A stretch of DNA of 64,000 nucleotides. Origin: Cervus elaphus. Lineage: Eukaryota; Chordata; Mammalia; Artiodactyla; Cervidae. Under the pieces are notes generated by a model. That model saw nothing but the letters and a program-made list of their open reading frames with translations. It made no database searches and was not told where the DNA came from. The position numbers and the translations under genes are program-made. Positions 10,373 to 22,142 of this stretch are shown here, piece by piece; the stretch's first letter is position 1, and each line of letters starts with the position of its first letter. The DNA is taken from the NCBI RefSeq assembly GCF_910594005.1, contig NC_057816.1, forward strand, positions 25,189,797 through 25,253,796, given 5' to 3'.

Positions 10373-11764
10373 AGTCTGGGTTATTCTTGCCCTGTGTGAG
10401 GTCATTAACCGCTTGGCTGGCTCAGCTATCATCCCCCCTGGCCATCTCTGAGAGCCCAGGGGCAAAGAGGAAGTGCTTGCCTCAACGCAAGGGAAGTCTA
10501 GGTTGCTCCCACTTCTCGGAGGAGAGGCAGATACTCAGTCGTGACCCCTTGAGCATCACATAAATGTTGATTAGCACCAAAACTTGCTGTTTCCTTGAGC
10601 TGCTGCTGCTTCCACCATGGTAAACAGCGGTGGCAAGGTGCTCTCTGGCTCCTGGATGGTGTCCATGGAGCTGAGGGCAGCCCACTGACCCCCAGGCCCC
10701 TCATGGCCTCTCCATACAGCAGGTCTGAGGCAGTTTTCCATGGTGAAGAACACCTCTCCTTCATCCCTCAGCCAGTCCAGAGCCTCATCGCATCTCCTGC
10801 ACCTCCAGTGTGATCAGCTATGGGAATATCCCTTCCCTTCAAGGGAAGAGGCCTCCCTACACTCCCAGGCTGGTCTTGTCCCCTGTGGCCTAAAAAGCCA
10901 CTGGTTGACACCTTGCCGCACACTGGGCCATTATACCCCATGGTCCCCCAGCACAGTGCCTGGTATATGGCAGGTGGTCACTGGGTGTTAATTTCCGATC
11001 CTAAGTCCTTCACTCCGTAAGTGCAGATTCAAGCAAGGCCAGGACCTGGAAATTCATTTCTCAGAGAAGGCCAAAGATTCTTCCTGTGGTCAAATTGGAA
11101 TTGCAAAGGAGAAGGGGGCAAGGCGCAAATGCTGACCCCAGTCTGGACCCTCAGAGGAGGCCCAGCTGTGAATTCCACCCTGGGCCCTGCTTCCACAGCA
11201 ACCCCAACACCTTCATCCCTGAAGGGCCAGCCAACTTCTCAGCTTGGTGTGTTTGGATGACTTGTCCTGCCCTCTCTGTTTGGAAGCTCTGCCGTCTGAC
11301 TTTGAATCACCTTAATTTCCCGCTTGGCAGGAGTTTTCCTCTTATTTCAAAGGCCCATGATATCATCCATCTGGGGGGACCAGCTGAGGAAGAATTCTTG
11401 GGAATGTCCAGACCCAGCCATAGATAGGGGTGAGGAAGCTGGCTCCAGCCTGGAATCATGCCCATGGCCACACTCCTTCCCAGTCTCTGCTTGAACAGGT
11501 CTGCAGATGCAGCCAGGCTGAGGTTGGGCCCCAAGATACTGTAAATGAAGAAGAGGGAGGAAGAATTGAGTGACTGGGGAGCAGATCCAGGGCCCCCATA
11601 AAAGGCCATGCACGTAAACGCCTACATTCTGCAAAGATGTGTTTTGTGTCTCTAGACCTAGGACATGTTCTGACCTACTTAAGAGCCCATTGATCTGTTT
11701 GGGGTTAAAAGACTTTCATGCAAATGAGTGAGACCTCCATGCAAGTCAGGGATGACTGTGGGTG
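10373..11764. other. Unassigned non-coding stretch
   Basis: Moderately GC-rich and open in several frames for up to 113 codons, with no domain recognised. A short L2-like tail ('cagtgcctggtatatggcag') is present at about 10955-10975. Confidence 0.5.
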
Positions 11765-11905
11765 CAGCAGGGACTGGGCCTGGAGACAGGGGAAGCAGAC
11801 CTATCTCTGCCTCTGAGTTGCTGTGTGACCCTTGGCAAGTCACTGTCCCTCTCTGGTCCTCGGTTTCCCCATCTGTCCAGTGAAGATGCTGCGGCCCCTA
11901 AGGGG
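11765..11905 (+). repeat. MIR SINE
   Basis: Sense: 'gttgctgtgtgacccttggc', 'cggtttccccatctgtccag'. Confidence 0.7.
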
Positions 11906-12009
11906 CCCCGCTGCTCCGGCCATGGGAATTGTATGAGGCTATAGGATCCCACCCTGTACCCGTTGGTGTCTTTGGACCTGGGCTCACTCTCAGAGCTCCT
12001 TTCCAAAGA

Positions 12010-12370
12010 GCAAATCTCATTATATCACTTCCCAGCTTGGAACCCTGTGGTGGCTTCTCACATCCCTTAGGATAAAATCCACAGTTCCCAGCATGGCTGA
12101 GGAGGTCTTACGTACTCCCCTGGCTTCCTGTGCTTTGACTACACCGGCCCCTTTATTGTTCTGTTCCCTGTGACGTGCCCACCTCACCCCAGCGCCTCAC
12201 CATAGGCTCTTTCCAGGCTCTTCCTTTCTCTTAGGTCCCCTTCTTGCCTTTGTATAACCCATCTCATGCTTGTCATCACCATCATTTGGTGTCTCTCCAC
12301 CCACCGTCTCCCAGACTGTGAGCTCCAGGAAGGCAGGACCCTCTTTGTTCCCCAGGTTGTCCCCAGCCAT
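12010..12370 (+). repeat. L2 LINE 3' region
   Basis: Sense blocks 'ggtggcttctcacatccctt', 'aggataaaatccacagttcc' and 'gactgtgagctccaggaagg' are in L2 order. Confidence 0.65.
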
Positions 12371-12384
12371 GTCGCCTGTGCCCT

Positions 12385-12505
12385 TAAGGAGGCACCAGAC
12401 TGACAGTCCTTGTCATTGTCACATCCTGGCTCTGTGACCTTCGACAAGGTCCTCCCTTCCCTAGGTCTTACTCTTCTCACATAAAGTGAGGGGGTTGGAC
12501 TGGAT
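12385..12505 (+). repeat. MIR SINE
   Basis: Sense: 'catcctggctctgtgacctt', then 'aaagtgagggggttggactg'. Confidence 0.55.
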
Positions 12506-12514
12506 TATAACATA

Positions 12515-12730
12515 TAGTCATTAATGGGTGCTTATATTTTTGCAGGCCCTGGGCAAAACCCTTTATATGCAGTACAGGTAATTCCTACAGCAATCAACAC
12601 TGTCATTAGCCCCATTTTACAGATGCAGAAATTGAAGATTAGCAAGTTCATATCATTTTCCCAAGGTTACATGGCTCCCAAGTGGCAGAGTCAGAGTTTC
12701 AACACAGCTTTATCTGTCTGCCTCCAAACG
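12515..12730 (-). repeat. MIR SINE
   Basis: Antisense: 'tagccccattttacagatgc', then 'cccaagtggcagagtcagag'. Confidence 0.75.
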
Positions 12731-12808
12731 CTTAGGTCCCCTGCTTCTCCTTTGCATAACCCACCTCTTGTCATCACCATAGTTTGGTGTGTCTCAGACT
12801 GTGAGCTC
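12731..12808 (+). repeat. Second copy of an L2 segment
   Basis: Near-duplicate of 12230-12325: both run from cttaggtcccct through cttgtcatcaccat to agactgtgagctc. The later copy lacks about 17 bases in the middle. Confidence 0.75.
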
Positions 12809-13144
12809 ACAACCACCTTGCCTCTCATCTAAGGACCTCCTCACCATATTCCAGGAGAGTGAGTCTGCCCAGAATCTTAGAAGGGGCAGCGTGAAATTAA
12901 AGACTACTATGATCTCAATACAGGTTTCTTCATGGAAGCAGGGAGACAGTGCCGGCCTTCAGCCTCACATCTTTGAAACTGTGGCAGCTCCAGCAGCCCA
13001 ATAGCAACTGTATTAATAGGTGAGAACCAGAAAAAAGAGCTGGAGAGATTTCTTGTCCAGACAGCAGGTCTCCAGTTAAAGGCTTCCCTCTCACCCTATG
13101 CTTGTTTTCAAATTTAAACTTCCAGTGAAGTAGCACACGCATTC
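12809..13144. other. Unassigned non-coding stretch
   Basis: No recognised repeat or motif. Confidence 0.5.
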
Positions 13145-13310
13145 AGAAGAGAGCACGCATTATACATATAGAGGCAAATGAATCATCTCAAAATGAACAC
13201 ACCCAGGTAATCACCACCCAGGTCAAGACACACAACATTATCAGCAACCAGAGTCCCCACCAAGCCCCCTCCTAATCATTACCTTCCAGGACCTGTGTGT
13301 TTTGATCTGA
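13145..13310 (+). repeat. Possible L1-family fragment
   Basis: 'aatgaacacacccaggtaat', 'acacacaacattatcagcaa' and 'gccccctcctaatcattacc' recall a widespread interspersed repeat, probably L1-related. Confidence 0.3.
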
Positions 13311-13518
13311 GGATATTTCCTGGAGCTATTGAGAAAGACTGGGAAAATAAGTTAATTTTTAAATTATCCTTTCATCTCCAGGGAAATTGTAAGTCTGCTG
13401 GAAGGAGGTAGAGGAGGGGAGGAAGGAATTCAACACAAGATGTACTAAATCCTCAGACATGACAAGTGGCTGCAGGTTCCAGAGAAAAAGGAGGAGTGAC
13501 TTGATGTTCCTGGACCAG

Positions 13519-13548
13519 ACTTTGTGTGTGTGTGTGTGTGTGTGCACG
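13519..13548. repeat. (TG)n microsatellite
   Basis: About 11 TG units ending in gcacgtgctgtg. Confidence 0.95.
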
Positions 13549-14026
13549 TGCTGTGTAAGTGGGTAGGACCTTGCTAGATGGGAGGGATGATGGGAGGACT
13601 GTGAGATCACAAAGAGGAGAGCCTTGCCCTCGCTGCAGGGTTAGATCAGGTCTCGCTGAGGAAGTCAGAGTCAGCAGAATCTAGGAGATTTGACCCAGAG
13701 CCTCTGTGCCCCAGGCTGCCCCTCAGCCTCCATTCAGATGAGACTGCTGGGGACTTCAGCACTCCAGATATGACTGCTGGGGGAGCTGCCTCCTGGTTTC
13801 TGCAGAAACCATGGAATGGGATGAAAGGGAGGGATGGGACCCACATAAACACCCCACATTTGAGGAGGGTCTCCTGCAGAGGTGGTCTATTGTCAAGCTC
13901 AAGCATCTCTACGTAAGGGGAAAAAAATATCCCACCTAGGACTTTGAGCTATGTGATCATGAAGCCCCAAGACCCTTGCATGGGGGAGATTATTGGCCTT
14001 ATATTTGTCATATGTAGAGGAACAGC
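13549..14026. other. Unassigned non-coding stretch
   Basis: Nothing recognised. 'ctccagatatgactgctggg' and 'atgagactgctggggacttc' look like a short local duplication. Confidence 0.5.
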
Positions 14027-14203
14027 TTGAAGGCAGAAGAAGAAGAGGGAGGCAGAGGATGAGACGGTTGGATGGCATCACCGACTCAATGGATATGAAC
14101 TCGGGCAAACTCTGGGAGATGGTGAGGGACAGGGAAGCCTGGCGTGTTGCAGTCCAATGGGTCGTGAAGAGTCAGACACAACTTGGTGACTGAACAGCAA
14201 CAA
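14027..14203 (+). repeat. BovB (RTE) LINE 3' end
   Basis: 'gatggcatcaccgactcaat', 'ggacagggaagcctggcgtg', and a terminal 'ggtgactgaacagcaac'. This is a 5'-truncated, non-autonomous remnant. Confidence 0.85.
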
Positions 14204-14764
14204 AAGAGGATCAGAAGACTCAGTACAGGGGAAGGTCAAGTGCTTAGAGCCAGCACAGACACTGATCTAGACCTTGATCTGTAGAATTCTCATTCATCCC
14301 CACAAACACTTTGGACATGGTGAGTTTAAGTGGTTTTGTGGCCACCCTCCTCCCCATACCAGGTGTGAGACTGTTGTGCTTCTCAGATGACACTGCAGAA
14401 CTAGGGGCCACACAAAGCCACAGGGTAAACCCGCAGCTAGCGTCCTCCTGGGCATCAATTTCACTTTAAATTTTGAGAATAGAATCTATAGGTATTTTTC
14501 AAAAGACAAAATAAGGATATATTATTAAATAGAATGTCAAAATGTATCTACCTTTCCAAGACTTCAAAGAAAAGAGCTGCTGTCAGGAAGGTTTAGGTGG
14601 TTCCATTGTAGACTGCATCAGTCACCTGGTAAATACATCAGTCATTAGGGTTACTTTTTGTGAACAAGTCTCAGTGAGACTCACCAAAGGAAGCATTGGT
14701 ACAGTGTGTACAATATAGGGAGATAGTTATCACCAGGCTGTATCACTGAGAAGGAAGTTGGGCT

Positions 14765-14870
14765 CTGAGTAAGGGTACTTTATAAAGTCCCCCAGTTAGT
14801 CTGGGACAGTCCCAGCTTATGCCTGTGGTCCAGGCGTGATTGTTAATAGCATCAATTTCCACTGCCAAAG
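14765..14870. repeat. Possible ancient interspersed repeat
   Basis: 'agtctgggacagtcccagct', then 'ggcgtgattgttaatagcat', recalls an old DNA-transposon-like family. The name is not resolved. Confidence 0.3.
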
Positions 14871-15551
14871 GAACCCAACTTAGATGAAAAATCATATAGT
14901 CATTCTAGCTATGCAAACCCAGCAAGATTATGGGAGGAGGCCTGGAGGCTCAGTCCCTGGATGGGAGTAACTCAGCAGAGGGGAAGCCTTGTATGTCCCC
15001 ATAAGGTGTTCCCAGAGGCTCTGGGAATCTGTTAGCAGAATCCTGATGTGGTCCCAATGATCCACTCTTGGTCCCTGCCCACCCCAACCCCAGCCAAAGC
15101 AAACCTGCTGTGGACACAGATCATGTGACGATGCCAGGTCAGAGTCGAGGAGAGCAGGCTGAGCCAGCCTCAGCCGGTTTCTGGAGCAGCCAAAGAGGAA
15201 TCATCTACCGGAACAATGTAAATTCTAGTCTGAGAGGGTGGCATGCCAAAGTCAAGGTGCTGTGTCAGTTCCAAGGGGTGAGGACAAAGGCATCATCAGG
15301 AAATGAGGCAAGAAGCCTGGAACCAGGAATAGGAGAAAAGTTTAGGAAGAGTTGTGCCAGGTAGAAGCAAGAGCTGGGAGTAGGGCTCAGGGCAAAGGCT
15401 GTGACACTAGAGGCTGAGGGCTGGCGCAAGAAGGGCTGTGTTGGGTGGGAGACATCAGCCAGGCTGGACAAGCCTGTCCCAGACTGCATTCACAATCGGC
15501 CAACGAAACTGCCTTTTGATGTCTGGCTACGGTGGCCTTGCTATGATTATC

Positions 15552-15580
15552 TTATGAGTAATTATTTTTACTACTCATAA
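15552..15580. repeat. Perfect 9-bp inverted repeat, AT-rich
   Basis: Arms ttatgagta and tactcataa around 11 bases. Each arm carries a TGAGTA half resembling an AP-1/MAF half-site. Confidence 0.85.
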
Positions 15581-16324
15581 AAAATTTTATTCATGAGAGA
15601 AGAGAGGGATCTTTAAAAAGGAAAGGGCTGGTTTTAGCATTAACCCTTTTCTAATTATTTCCTTGGGGACAAATTAATCAGCCCGCCCCATCCATTTTAA
15701 CTAGCCTTGTCAGAATGTGTGGGTACTGGGTATCGATGTCAGCGTGGCAACCGGACAGAAAGTCTTTCCCAGGAGACGTCTGTCATGTGGGTGCTGAGTT
15801 CAAAGAAAAAGATTGTCGTGGTTGCCAATGTATGATATGGACCATCACATGGGAATCAGGCAAAGGCTGCAGAAGAACCTGAAGTTTGGCATTGCAGGTT
15901 GACTTGATTCACTTGTATCAGTTGTAACACTTTCCTTTTTCCTCCCTATTTCTGCCACCTAACAGTCTTAGGCTACCTCTCTGGGCCTTTCCTCTCCTGG
16001 CCAGTCAATGACTTCGTGGCCAAAGCCAGGGAACCCTGAGTCAGGGTCAACACCCCTATGCTGAATGCTTGCTCCTTGCATGGAGCAAGAATATGGCTCC
16101 CTGGCACTTCTGTCTTGTTCCCCTCAATCCTCTGTTATGGGCTGGGAGGCCAAGGGGACAACTAACAAGGGTGCAGCCTCCGGGGTTTTGGTTTCAGCAG
16201 TGTCAAGGGAAAATTCTGAACCCTGGAAGCCAAAAGCAAATGTGGCAAGTTGAAAAGAGGCATCCTAGCAGATTGGGGGCTGAAAAAAATGTGTAAGAGT
16301 TTCAGAGCAGCCCCAGAAGGAGTT

Positions 16325-16557
16325 TATCGTTTTGATTAAGAATGAGAAGTTGAGTTTACCTAGAATGAAATCCAGAATTGACCACTTACCAGGTGTTTGA
16401 TCTTGAGCAATTTAATTAACTTTTCTGTGCTTTAATTGATATGTTTACATATAAGTTATAGTGAGACCTTCTTCGTGGGATCATTGCAAGAGTTAAGTGA
16501 GACAACACGTGTAAAGTATTTAGAATCAGTCCCAGCACAGAGTAATTGCTCAATACT
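16325..16557 (+). repeat. MIR SINE
   Basis: Sense: 'gatcttgagcaatttaatta', 'gggatcattgcaagagttaa', 'cccagcacagagtaattgct'. The 3' end is interrupted by a Bov-A2. Confidence 0.75.
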
Positions 16558-16569
16558 ATACTGTAACAA

Positions 16570-16845
16570 CGGAGAAAGCAATGGCACCCCACTCCAGTAC
16601 TCTTACCTAGAAAATCCCATGGATGGACGAGCCTGGTAGGCTGCAGTCCATGGGGTCGCTAAGAGTCGGACACGACTGAGCGACTTCACTTTCACTTCTC
16701 ACTTTGATGCACTGGAGAAGGAAATGGCAACCCACTCCAGTGTTCTTGCCTGGAGAATCTCAGGGACCGGGGAGCCTGGTGGGCTGCCGTCTATGGGGTC
16801 GCACAGAGTCGGACACAACTGAAGTGACTTAGCAGCAGCAGCAGC
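16570..16845 (+). repeat. Bov-A2 SINE (BovA dimer) with 12-bp TSD
   Basis: Two BovA monomers joined by 'cttctcactttgatgcactg', with no tRNA-like head, ending in a (CAG)n tail. A perfect target-site duplication atactgtaacaa lies at 16558-16569 and 16846-16857. Confidence 0.96.
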
Positions 16846-17174
16846 ATACTGTAACAAAAAATTAATTAAATTTCTCAGGGCTCAAAAGAGAATATACTAG
16901 AACATACGAAAACGTATATAATCAACTCAACACCGTATGTGACTGTTTTGAGTGGAACGGATGCAAAAGCCAAAGAGAAAGCCAAACTTTCCCTCGGGTC
17001 TAGAAAAATGATACTGATGAACCTATTTGCAAGGCAGGAATAGAGACATGGACATTAGAGAACAGACTTGTGGACACAGTGGGGGGAGGAGAGTAGTGTT
17101 GAAACATACATTACCGTATGTAAAGTAGCTAGCAAGTAGGAAGTTACTCAGCCTGGTGCTCTGTGATGACTGAG

Positions 17175-17320
17175 GAGGGTAGGAGGGAGGTTCAAGAGGG
17201 AGCGGATATATGTATACATATAGCTGATTCCTGTTGTCGTAGGTCAGAAATCAACACAGCATTGTAAAGCAGTTACCCTCCAAATAAAAATATTTGTTTA
17301 AGTTACAAAAAAGAAATTTT
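17175..17320 (+). repeat. L1 3' end (cetartiodactyl type)
   Basis: 'gcggatatatgtatacatat', 'agcattgtaaagcagttacc', 'ctccaaataaaaata'. Same family as the copy at 3495. Confidence 0.6.
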
Positions 17321-17404
17321 CCCTGGGGTTTGTCTGGGAACCTTTGCGAAAGAAGCAGATTCCAGTCACACCAGCCAGTATGAGGGAAAGTTCCTGGGTG
17401 GGCT

Positions 17405-17560
17405 CTATTCCAAGTTCTTCATTTGCCGGTTGAGGAACAGGCCCCAGAGAGGGGCGGTGACCTAACCAAGGTCACACAGCCGTTTCTAGGCAGCATGGGA
17501 CATAGGAGCCAGATCTCATGACCTCGAAACTAGGGCTCCTGTCACAACACTGCAGAGACC
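17405..17560 (-). repeat. MIR SINE
   Basis: Antisense: 'ccaaggtcacacagccgttt', 'ggagccagatctcatgacct'. Confidence 0.75.
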
Positions 17561-17639
17561 AGAGTTTTCTTTCTTGGGGGTCTGTTCCTCCATCAAAGCT
17601 GACCTTCACCCATGGGGAAGCCAGGAGTCCTACAGAATG

Positions 17640-17795
17640 GCCTAGGCCAGGGCTTCTCAGATTTTAACATGCAAATGCTTCTCCTGGGAATCTTGTTCAA
17701 AATGCAGGTCTGGGTGGACCTACAAATCTGCATTTCTGAAAGCTCCCAGGTGATGCTGCTAATTGGGATCAGACTTGGCCTAACAGGGCTCTAGG
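17640..17795. repeat. MER5-type hAT-Charlie element
   Basis: 'ccagggcttctcagatttta', 'gggaatcttgttcaaaatgc', 'agctcccaggtgatgctgct' are in the expected order. Confidence 0.6.
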
Positions 17796-18110
17796 CCAGC
17801 GCGATCCAATAGAAATATCATATGAGCTGCATATGTCATTCTCAATTCTCTAGTAGCAACATTAAAAAAGAAACAGATGTCACTCATTTTCATACATATA
17901 TTTCACCCCATATATACAAAATATTCTCATTTCAACATATAATCAGTATAAACATTATTAATGAGATATTTTACATTTTTTCATACAAAATCTTCAAAAC
18001 TCAGGGTGTGTTTTACCCTTAGAGCACATCTCCATTCAAATTTGCTGTATTTTAAGCATGAAGTTGCCACGTGTAGCTATTAGCTACAGGGTAGTTATAA
18101 GTAATCCCTC
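17796..18110. repeat. Non-autonomous DNA transposon (family unresolved)
   Basis: Abutting the MER5 copy: 'gatccaatagaaatatcata', 'attattaatgagatatttta', 'gccacgtgtagctattagct', resembling a common mammalian MITE whose ends carry tccaatagaaata. Confidence 0.5.
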
Positions 18111-18296
18111 TGTGGGTCCAGCCCTTTGCACCAGCTGACAGTGACCACCTTCTTAGATCTTCCTCTGGCTTTTGCCACTTTGGCAGGCCCACCTAGCCCA
18201 CTCTTTTACCTTTTTCGTGGGTGAGGACAGCCCTAAGCCTTGAAGAATAGCAGTCCAGGGACCCACCAGCCCAGCTTCCTGTGAATACAGTAGCCT

Positions 18297-18517
18297 ATGC
18301 ATGCTAGGTTGCTTCAGTGGTGTCCAACTCTTTGCAACCCCAAGGACTGTAGCCCATCAGGCACCTCTGTCCATGGAATTCTCCAAGCAAGAATACTGGA
18401 GTGGGTTGCCATGCCTTCCTCCAGAGGATCTTCCCAATCTGGGGATCGAACGCGTGTTTGCCTGCATCTCCTGCATTGGCAGGTGGATTCTTTACCCACT
18501 GAGTCACCTGGGAAGCC
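18297..18517 (-). repeat. Bov-tA SINE
   Basis: Antisense full-length copy from 'gctaggttgcttcagtggtg' to 'cacctgggaagcc', with a short internal duplication around 'gcctgcatctcctgcattgg'. Confidence 0.93.
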
Positions 18518-19410
18518 AAGTAAGGAAGGCCAAAACTCACCTTCCCTCCTTCATCTGTGGGTAACCCTGGGTTTATCTGGACCCAAAGACCTCTGTGTGA
18601 CAGGCACAGTGGTGTCGGAATATACAATTAAATGCTTGAGAGTCTGTGTGCTGTGTTTTCAATTAGAAGAGCCCAACTGAGAATCCTTTCCATGCGGCTC
18701 AGGCCCTGCCACTGTCTGGCCTGGTGGTTGGAAGGTTTTTCTGTGGGGCCAACCATGACGGTGAGAGACCCAGGCTGTGATTCCATGGCAGAGCGCCAGT
18801 GTGACATCTGTGGGCCCTCTGTGACTTCGGGCGTGGTTCTCCTCCTGCCAAAGAGACATCAATGGATCATCCGACATCTCTGACCATGCTCACACACTGG
18901 CTGGGAGGAATCCCCGCACCGGCCCGGGGCCTCGCTGGGGGCAGTTTTGGGTCTTGTCTGAGCCAGAAGGAAAGCTACAAGCGTCTTCCCCAATCTGTGA
19001 CTTGCAGGTGACTCACCAGGCCCTTCTGTTCACACGTACCCCACTGGAAACCCATGTCTGAGAAGCTAGGGCATTTGGCTCCTTGACCAAATGTTTGAAT
19101 TTTCTTGCTTTTGTCTGAGAAAGCTCATAGTTTGGTGCTATCTAATTCTAAACATATTAATATCTGGGAACATCTAAATACGCTGTGTGCTCTACAGACA
19201 AAACATCTACAGAGGGATGTTCTGATGAATGGAGTTTTTCAGTAAAGCAGAAACTGTTCCTTGTTTCATTCCTTATGGTTGCAAAGCCTTCTAAACCTGA
19301 ATTGACTTTTCCTCTTCCTCAGAAAGTGGAGTCTAATGAGCAAAATCTGATTTTATCTAATCGTTGGCTATCATTATTGCCTCCACAGGCATTTCTGCTT
19401 CTTGACCATA
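18518..19410. other. Unassigned non-coding stretch
   Basis: No recognised repeat or conserved coding pattern. A splice-acceptor-like tract at about 19310-19322 is not followed by a recognisable exon. Confidence 0.55.
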
Positions 19411-19414
19411 TAGG

Positions 19415-19610
19415 CCATTTTATTTCATTCATTCAATCGACAAATACATATCGAGTACCTGCCATTGTTCTAGGTTCTGGGGATACATCAGAAAGAAATC
19501 CCCACTCTTTTGGAACTTGAATCCACGTGTGTGCCTGTGTTGAGGTGAGGGGAAGAAGGACAGGGATGAACAAGGAATGAGCAAATGACATATAAGCTTG
19601 GTAAGGAAGT
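19415..19610 (-). repeat. L2 LINE 3' end
   Basis: Antisense: 'cattcattcaatcgacaaat', 'attgttctaggttctgggga', 'tcttttggaacttgaatcca'. Confidence 0.7.
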
Positions 19611-20719
19611 ATTCTCGGTGCTGGTGCGCACTTGACGGGCCCCGCACTGAGACCACTGGGCAGCTAAGACTCCCCAGCAGTGCGCTGACCCCCACTCAGG
19701 ACAGGTTTTGTTCCTTGCCCAGGGTCCCTGCTGCCTGGGGACCTGACCGATACCTTCTCTCCAAGCTCAACAGCTCCCTGGTTACTTTTGGCTGAGATTT
19801 GCCAATTAAGCAGATCATTTGATGCCCGCCTGCTCCGATATTTTCAGGTTCATTTTCTCTGTCGCTTGTCTGCCACCAGCCCATCTCTGCCTGGCTCTAG
19901 GTTTCCTCTGTGATTGAAGCCATGCCTGTGTGTGATGCTCAGCCTCCATAGGGTCCCCTCGTGACGGGAGGCGAGGCTGTGTTTGGGGTGAGATAGCAGA
20001 TGGGTTATTTGTACCATAAACTTTCCCCATTGTCATGAGGCTGGAGCAGTGATAGCTAGAGGAAATATAAACAACAGTTTTCCCTGTACTTTTTATGTCT
20101 CTGTCAGTCAGGTGTGCCACGCTGACATGAACACAGGAGTCATTTGTTCTGTGTTTGAAGCTGAAATGTGCCATAAATACACCATAGCCCTTCAAAGAGT
20201 TGGTTCACAACAGCCTGCTTTAAGAGGCCACCAAAGTCATCTTTTCAGGAAAATAAAACAAAATATGTTTACAAAACATTGCCCTTGGGAAAAGTTGAAA
20301 ACATTTTTCCTATTTATGATCTGGTCTTTTTCCACTTGACAGATATTGATTGCTCTCTCCCAGCCACACCCCTGCCCTTCCTCCTGTTTTAGGTGGGGTC
20401 CCAATTCACGTGGGCTTCTGGTGAAATAACAAGTGTATTTGTACCTAGCCCAGGAGAGCCCAAAAGCCAGCTACTGAGGGGACATTCGAGGCTAGTCCTA
20501 TTCTAGGACAGGGATAGAACAGGGAGAAAAGACAGTTTTGGGAATCCACCAGAACAGGCTGTGATCTTCATTAGAAAAATTTTGTCATTGTAGCTAGTGA
20601 GAGAATGTTAGGAGACTGGATCTATTATTAAATATCATTAGATCGATCCATATGAAGTTACCATTTGGGAGTCAAAAATAGTGATTATTGGTGATTTCAT
20701 CTGGTTCCATCTGAAAATG
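19611..20719. other. Unassigned non-coding stretch
   Basis: Over 1.1 kb with no recognised repeat and mixed composition. It could contain conserved non-coding DNA; an alignment is needed to say. Confidence 0.55.
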
Positions 20720-20860
20720 AACAATAGCTACTAGTTATTGATTCCTGCTTGTGTGCCAGGCATTGAACTAAGCACTTTCCGGCAATGATGTCATTTCATC
20801 TTCACAGTAACCCCAAAGCATGGTGTCTTCTCCAGAGGCAGACTGTAAGATGAGGATTTG
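20720..20860 (-). repeat. MIR SINE
   Basis: Antisense: 'tgtgtgccaggcattgaact', 'aagcactttccggcaatgat'. Confidence 0.7.
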
Positions 20861-21249
20861 TGATTTACTTTAAAAAGCACTCCCAGGAAAAAAGCAGGAC
20901 AGGGACAGGGATGAAGCCAAGTGAGGTTATGTGTTTTGGGCAAAGTCTCAGCTCGAGCTGCGGAGCTTCAGTTAACCTTCCGTTTGTCCCATCTCAAGAC
21001 AAGAGGGCTGGGCTTGTGTGTGCCCACAGGCCGTCACTGGTAATGGGTGCCCCAGGAGGCCACGCTCAGACTCACTGGACTCTTACACACCTAGGTGAAG
21101 GGGCTCCAATAAACCTTCTGGCAGCCTGTGAGCAAGGTCACAGGCAACCGCCCAAAGAGGCAAAGCACCTGGAATCCGAGGTGGGGAGGGCCACAGAAAC
21201 AGTAAGGGGGCCCTGGCCTCCAGGCAGAACACCTTCAGAGTCCTCTGGA
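20861..21249. other. Unassigned non-coding stretch
   Basis: Open in one frame for 146 codons (20860-21300, plus), but with no ATG context, domain or known family, so not called a gene. Confidence 0.5.
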
Positions 21250-21370
21250 GGTGGGAGTTCATTTTATTGCCCTTTCACATATGAAGCCATTGAGGTTTAG
21301 AAGGATAAAAGTAACTCAGCTCTGGCCAATGAAGAGGTAGGACCAGAACTCTGCTGTCCTGAATTGGCCA
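21250..21370 (-). repeat. MIR fragment
   Basis: Antisense: 'atatgaagccattgaggttt', 'gaagaggtaggaccagaact'. Confidence 0.55.
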
Positions 21371-21974
21371 CTGTCATCCTCTCAGGGGCAGTTCCAATGT
21401 CTTGGGTCACTGGGATCAAGCTGGTGGCACCTGGCTCGTCCTTCCCTTAGACGGAGATTTCAGAATCTACTTGCCTCATTCGGATGGATTTGGATAGCAG
21501 GGATAGTGCACGGGGGGCTCACACCACTGTCCGACAGCCATAGCCCGTCAAAGTCCTTTAAGTAGGGAGCTGGACTTTTCATCACATTAGCGCTCCCGTG
21601 TGCCTCTCTAGGTGGGCAAAAGGGCTCTGTGAGATCCGCTCTCAGGTCTCCTTCCAGAGGCCCTAGAGGCTGTCCTCCCATTCACGGGTGCCCTGGCACA
21701 GGCAAGGGCAGCTCTCCACAGCCATGGCTGATGGCAAAGTGCTGTCCAAGGTCACTGCCCGAGAAGGCGATTGCTGCTGTAATCAAGAGTTCACTCCAAG
21801 CTGAGTCAGGCCAAGGGACACATGGGCACCAGAGCACCTGGTGAGGGCATCCCCTCCCGCTGTTGCCTCCGCCCACCCTCCCCCGGCCAGGTGTGGTCAC
21901 TTGCCCACAGTGGCCTTCCCCCAGGAAGCTGAGTCAGAGCTTTCCAGCCCAGAAGTGGGAGGACACAGTCTGGA
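21371..21974. other. Unassigned non-coding stretch
   Basis: GC-moderate, no recognised element. Confidence 0.5.
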
Positions 21975-22142
21975 GGCTGGATTGGAGTTCATAACCCCTG
22001 TTCATCCCCTTACTAACTGGAGTGGTTTTTTGACTTCCTACCTCCATGCTGTCATTTATAAACAGGAAATGGCAATATTCTACCCTGCAAAGAACAAATA
22101 AGATGTTATCAGGCAGTGCCTCGCACGGATTGGGCATCTGAG
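21975..22142 (+). repeat. Probable MIR
   Basis: Sense: 'gtcatttataaacaggaaat' and 'gatgttatcaggcagtgcct'. Confidence 0.5.

Larger units (their letters stand above)
14204..16324. other. Unassigned non-coding stretch, mostly unique
   Basis: Over 2 kb without a confident repeat. It holds an unassigned ancient repeat candidate near 14765-14870 and an AT-rich patch with an inverted repeat at 15552-15580. No exon was recognised. Confidence 0.5.

Noticed and set aside
19300..19400. Acceptor-like 'ttttcctcttcctcag' followed by an open stretch
   Set aside because: No matching donor, and the translation resembles nothing known in NAV2; acceptor-like tracts are frequent.
20860..21300. 146-codon plus-strand open frame
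   Set aside because: No domain or codon pattern suggesting selection, and its end overlaps a MIR.
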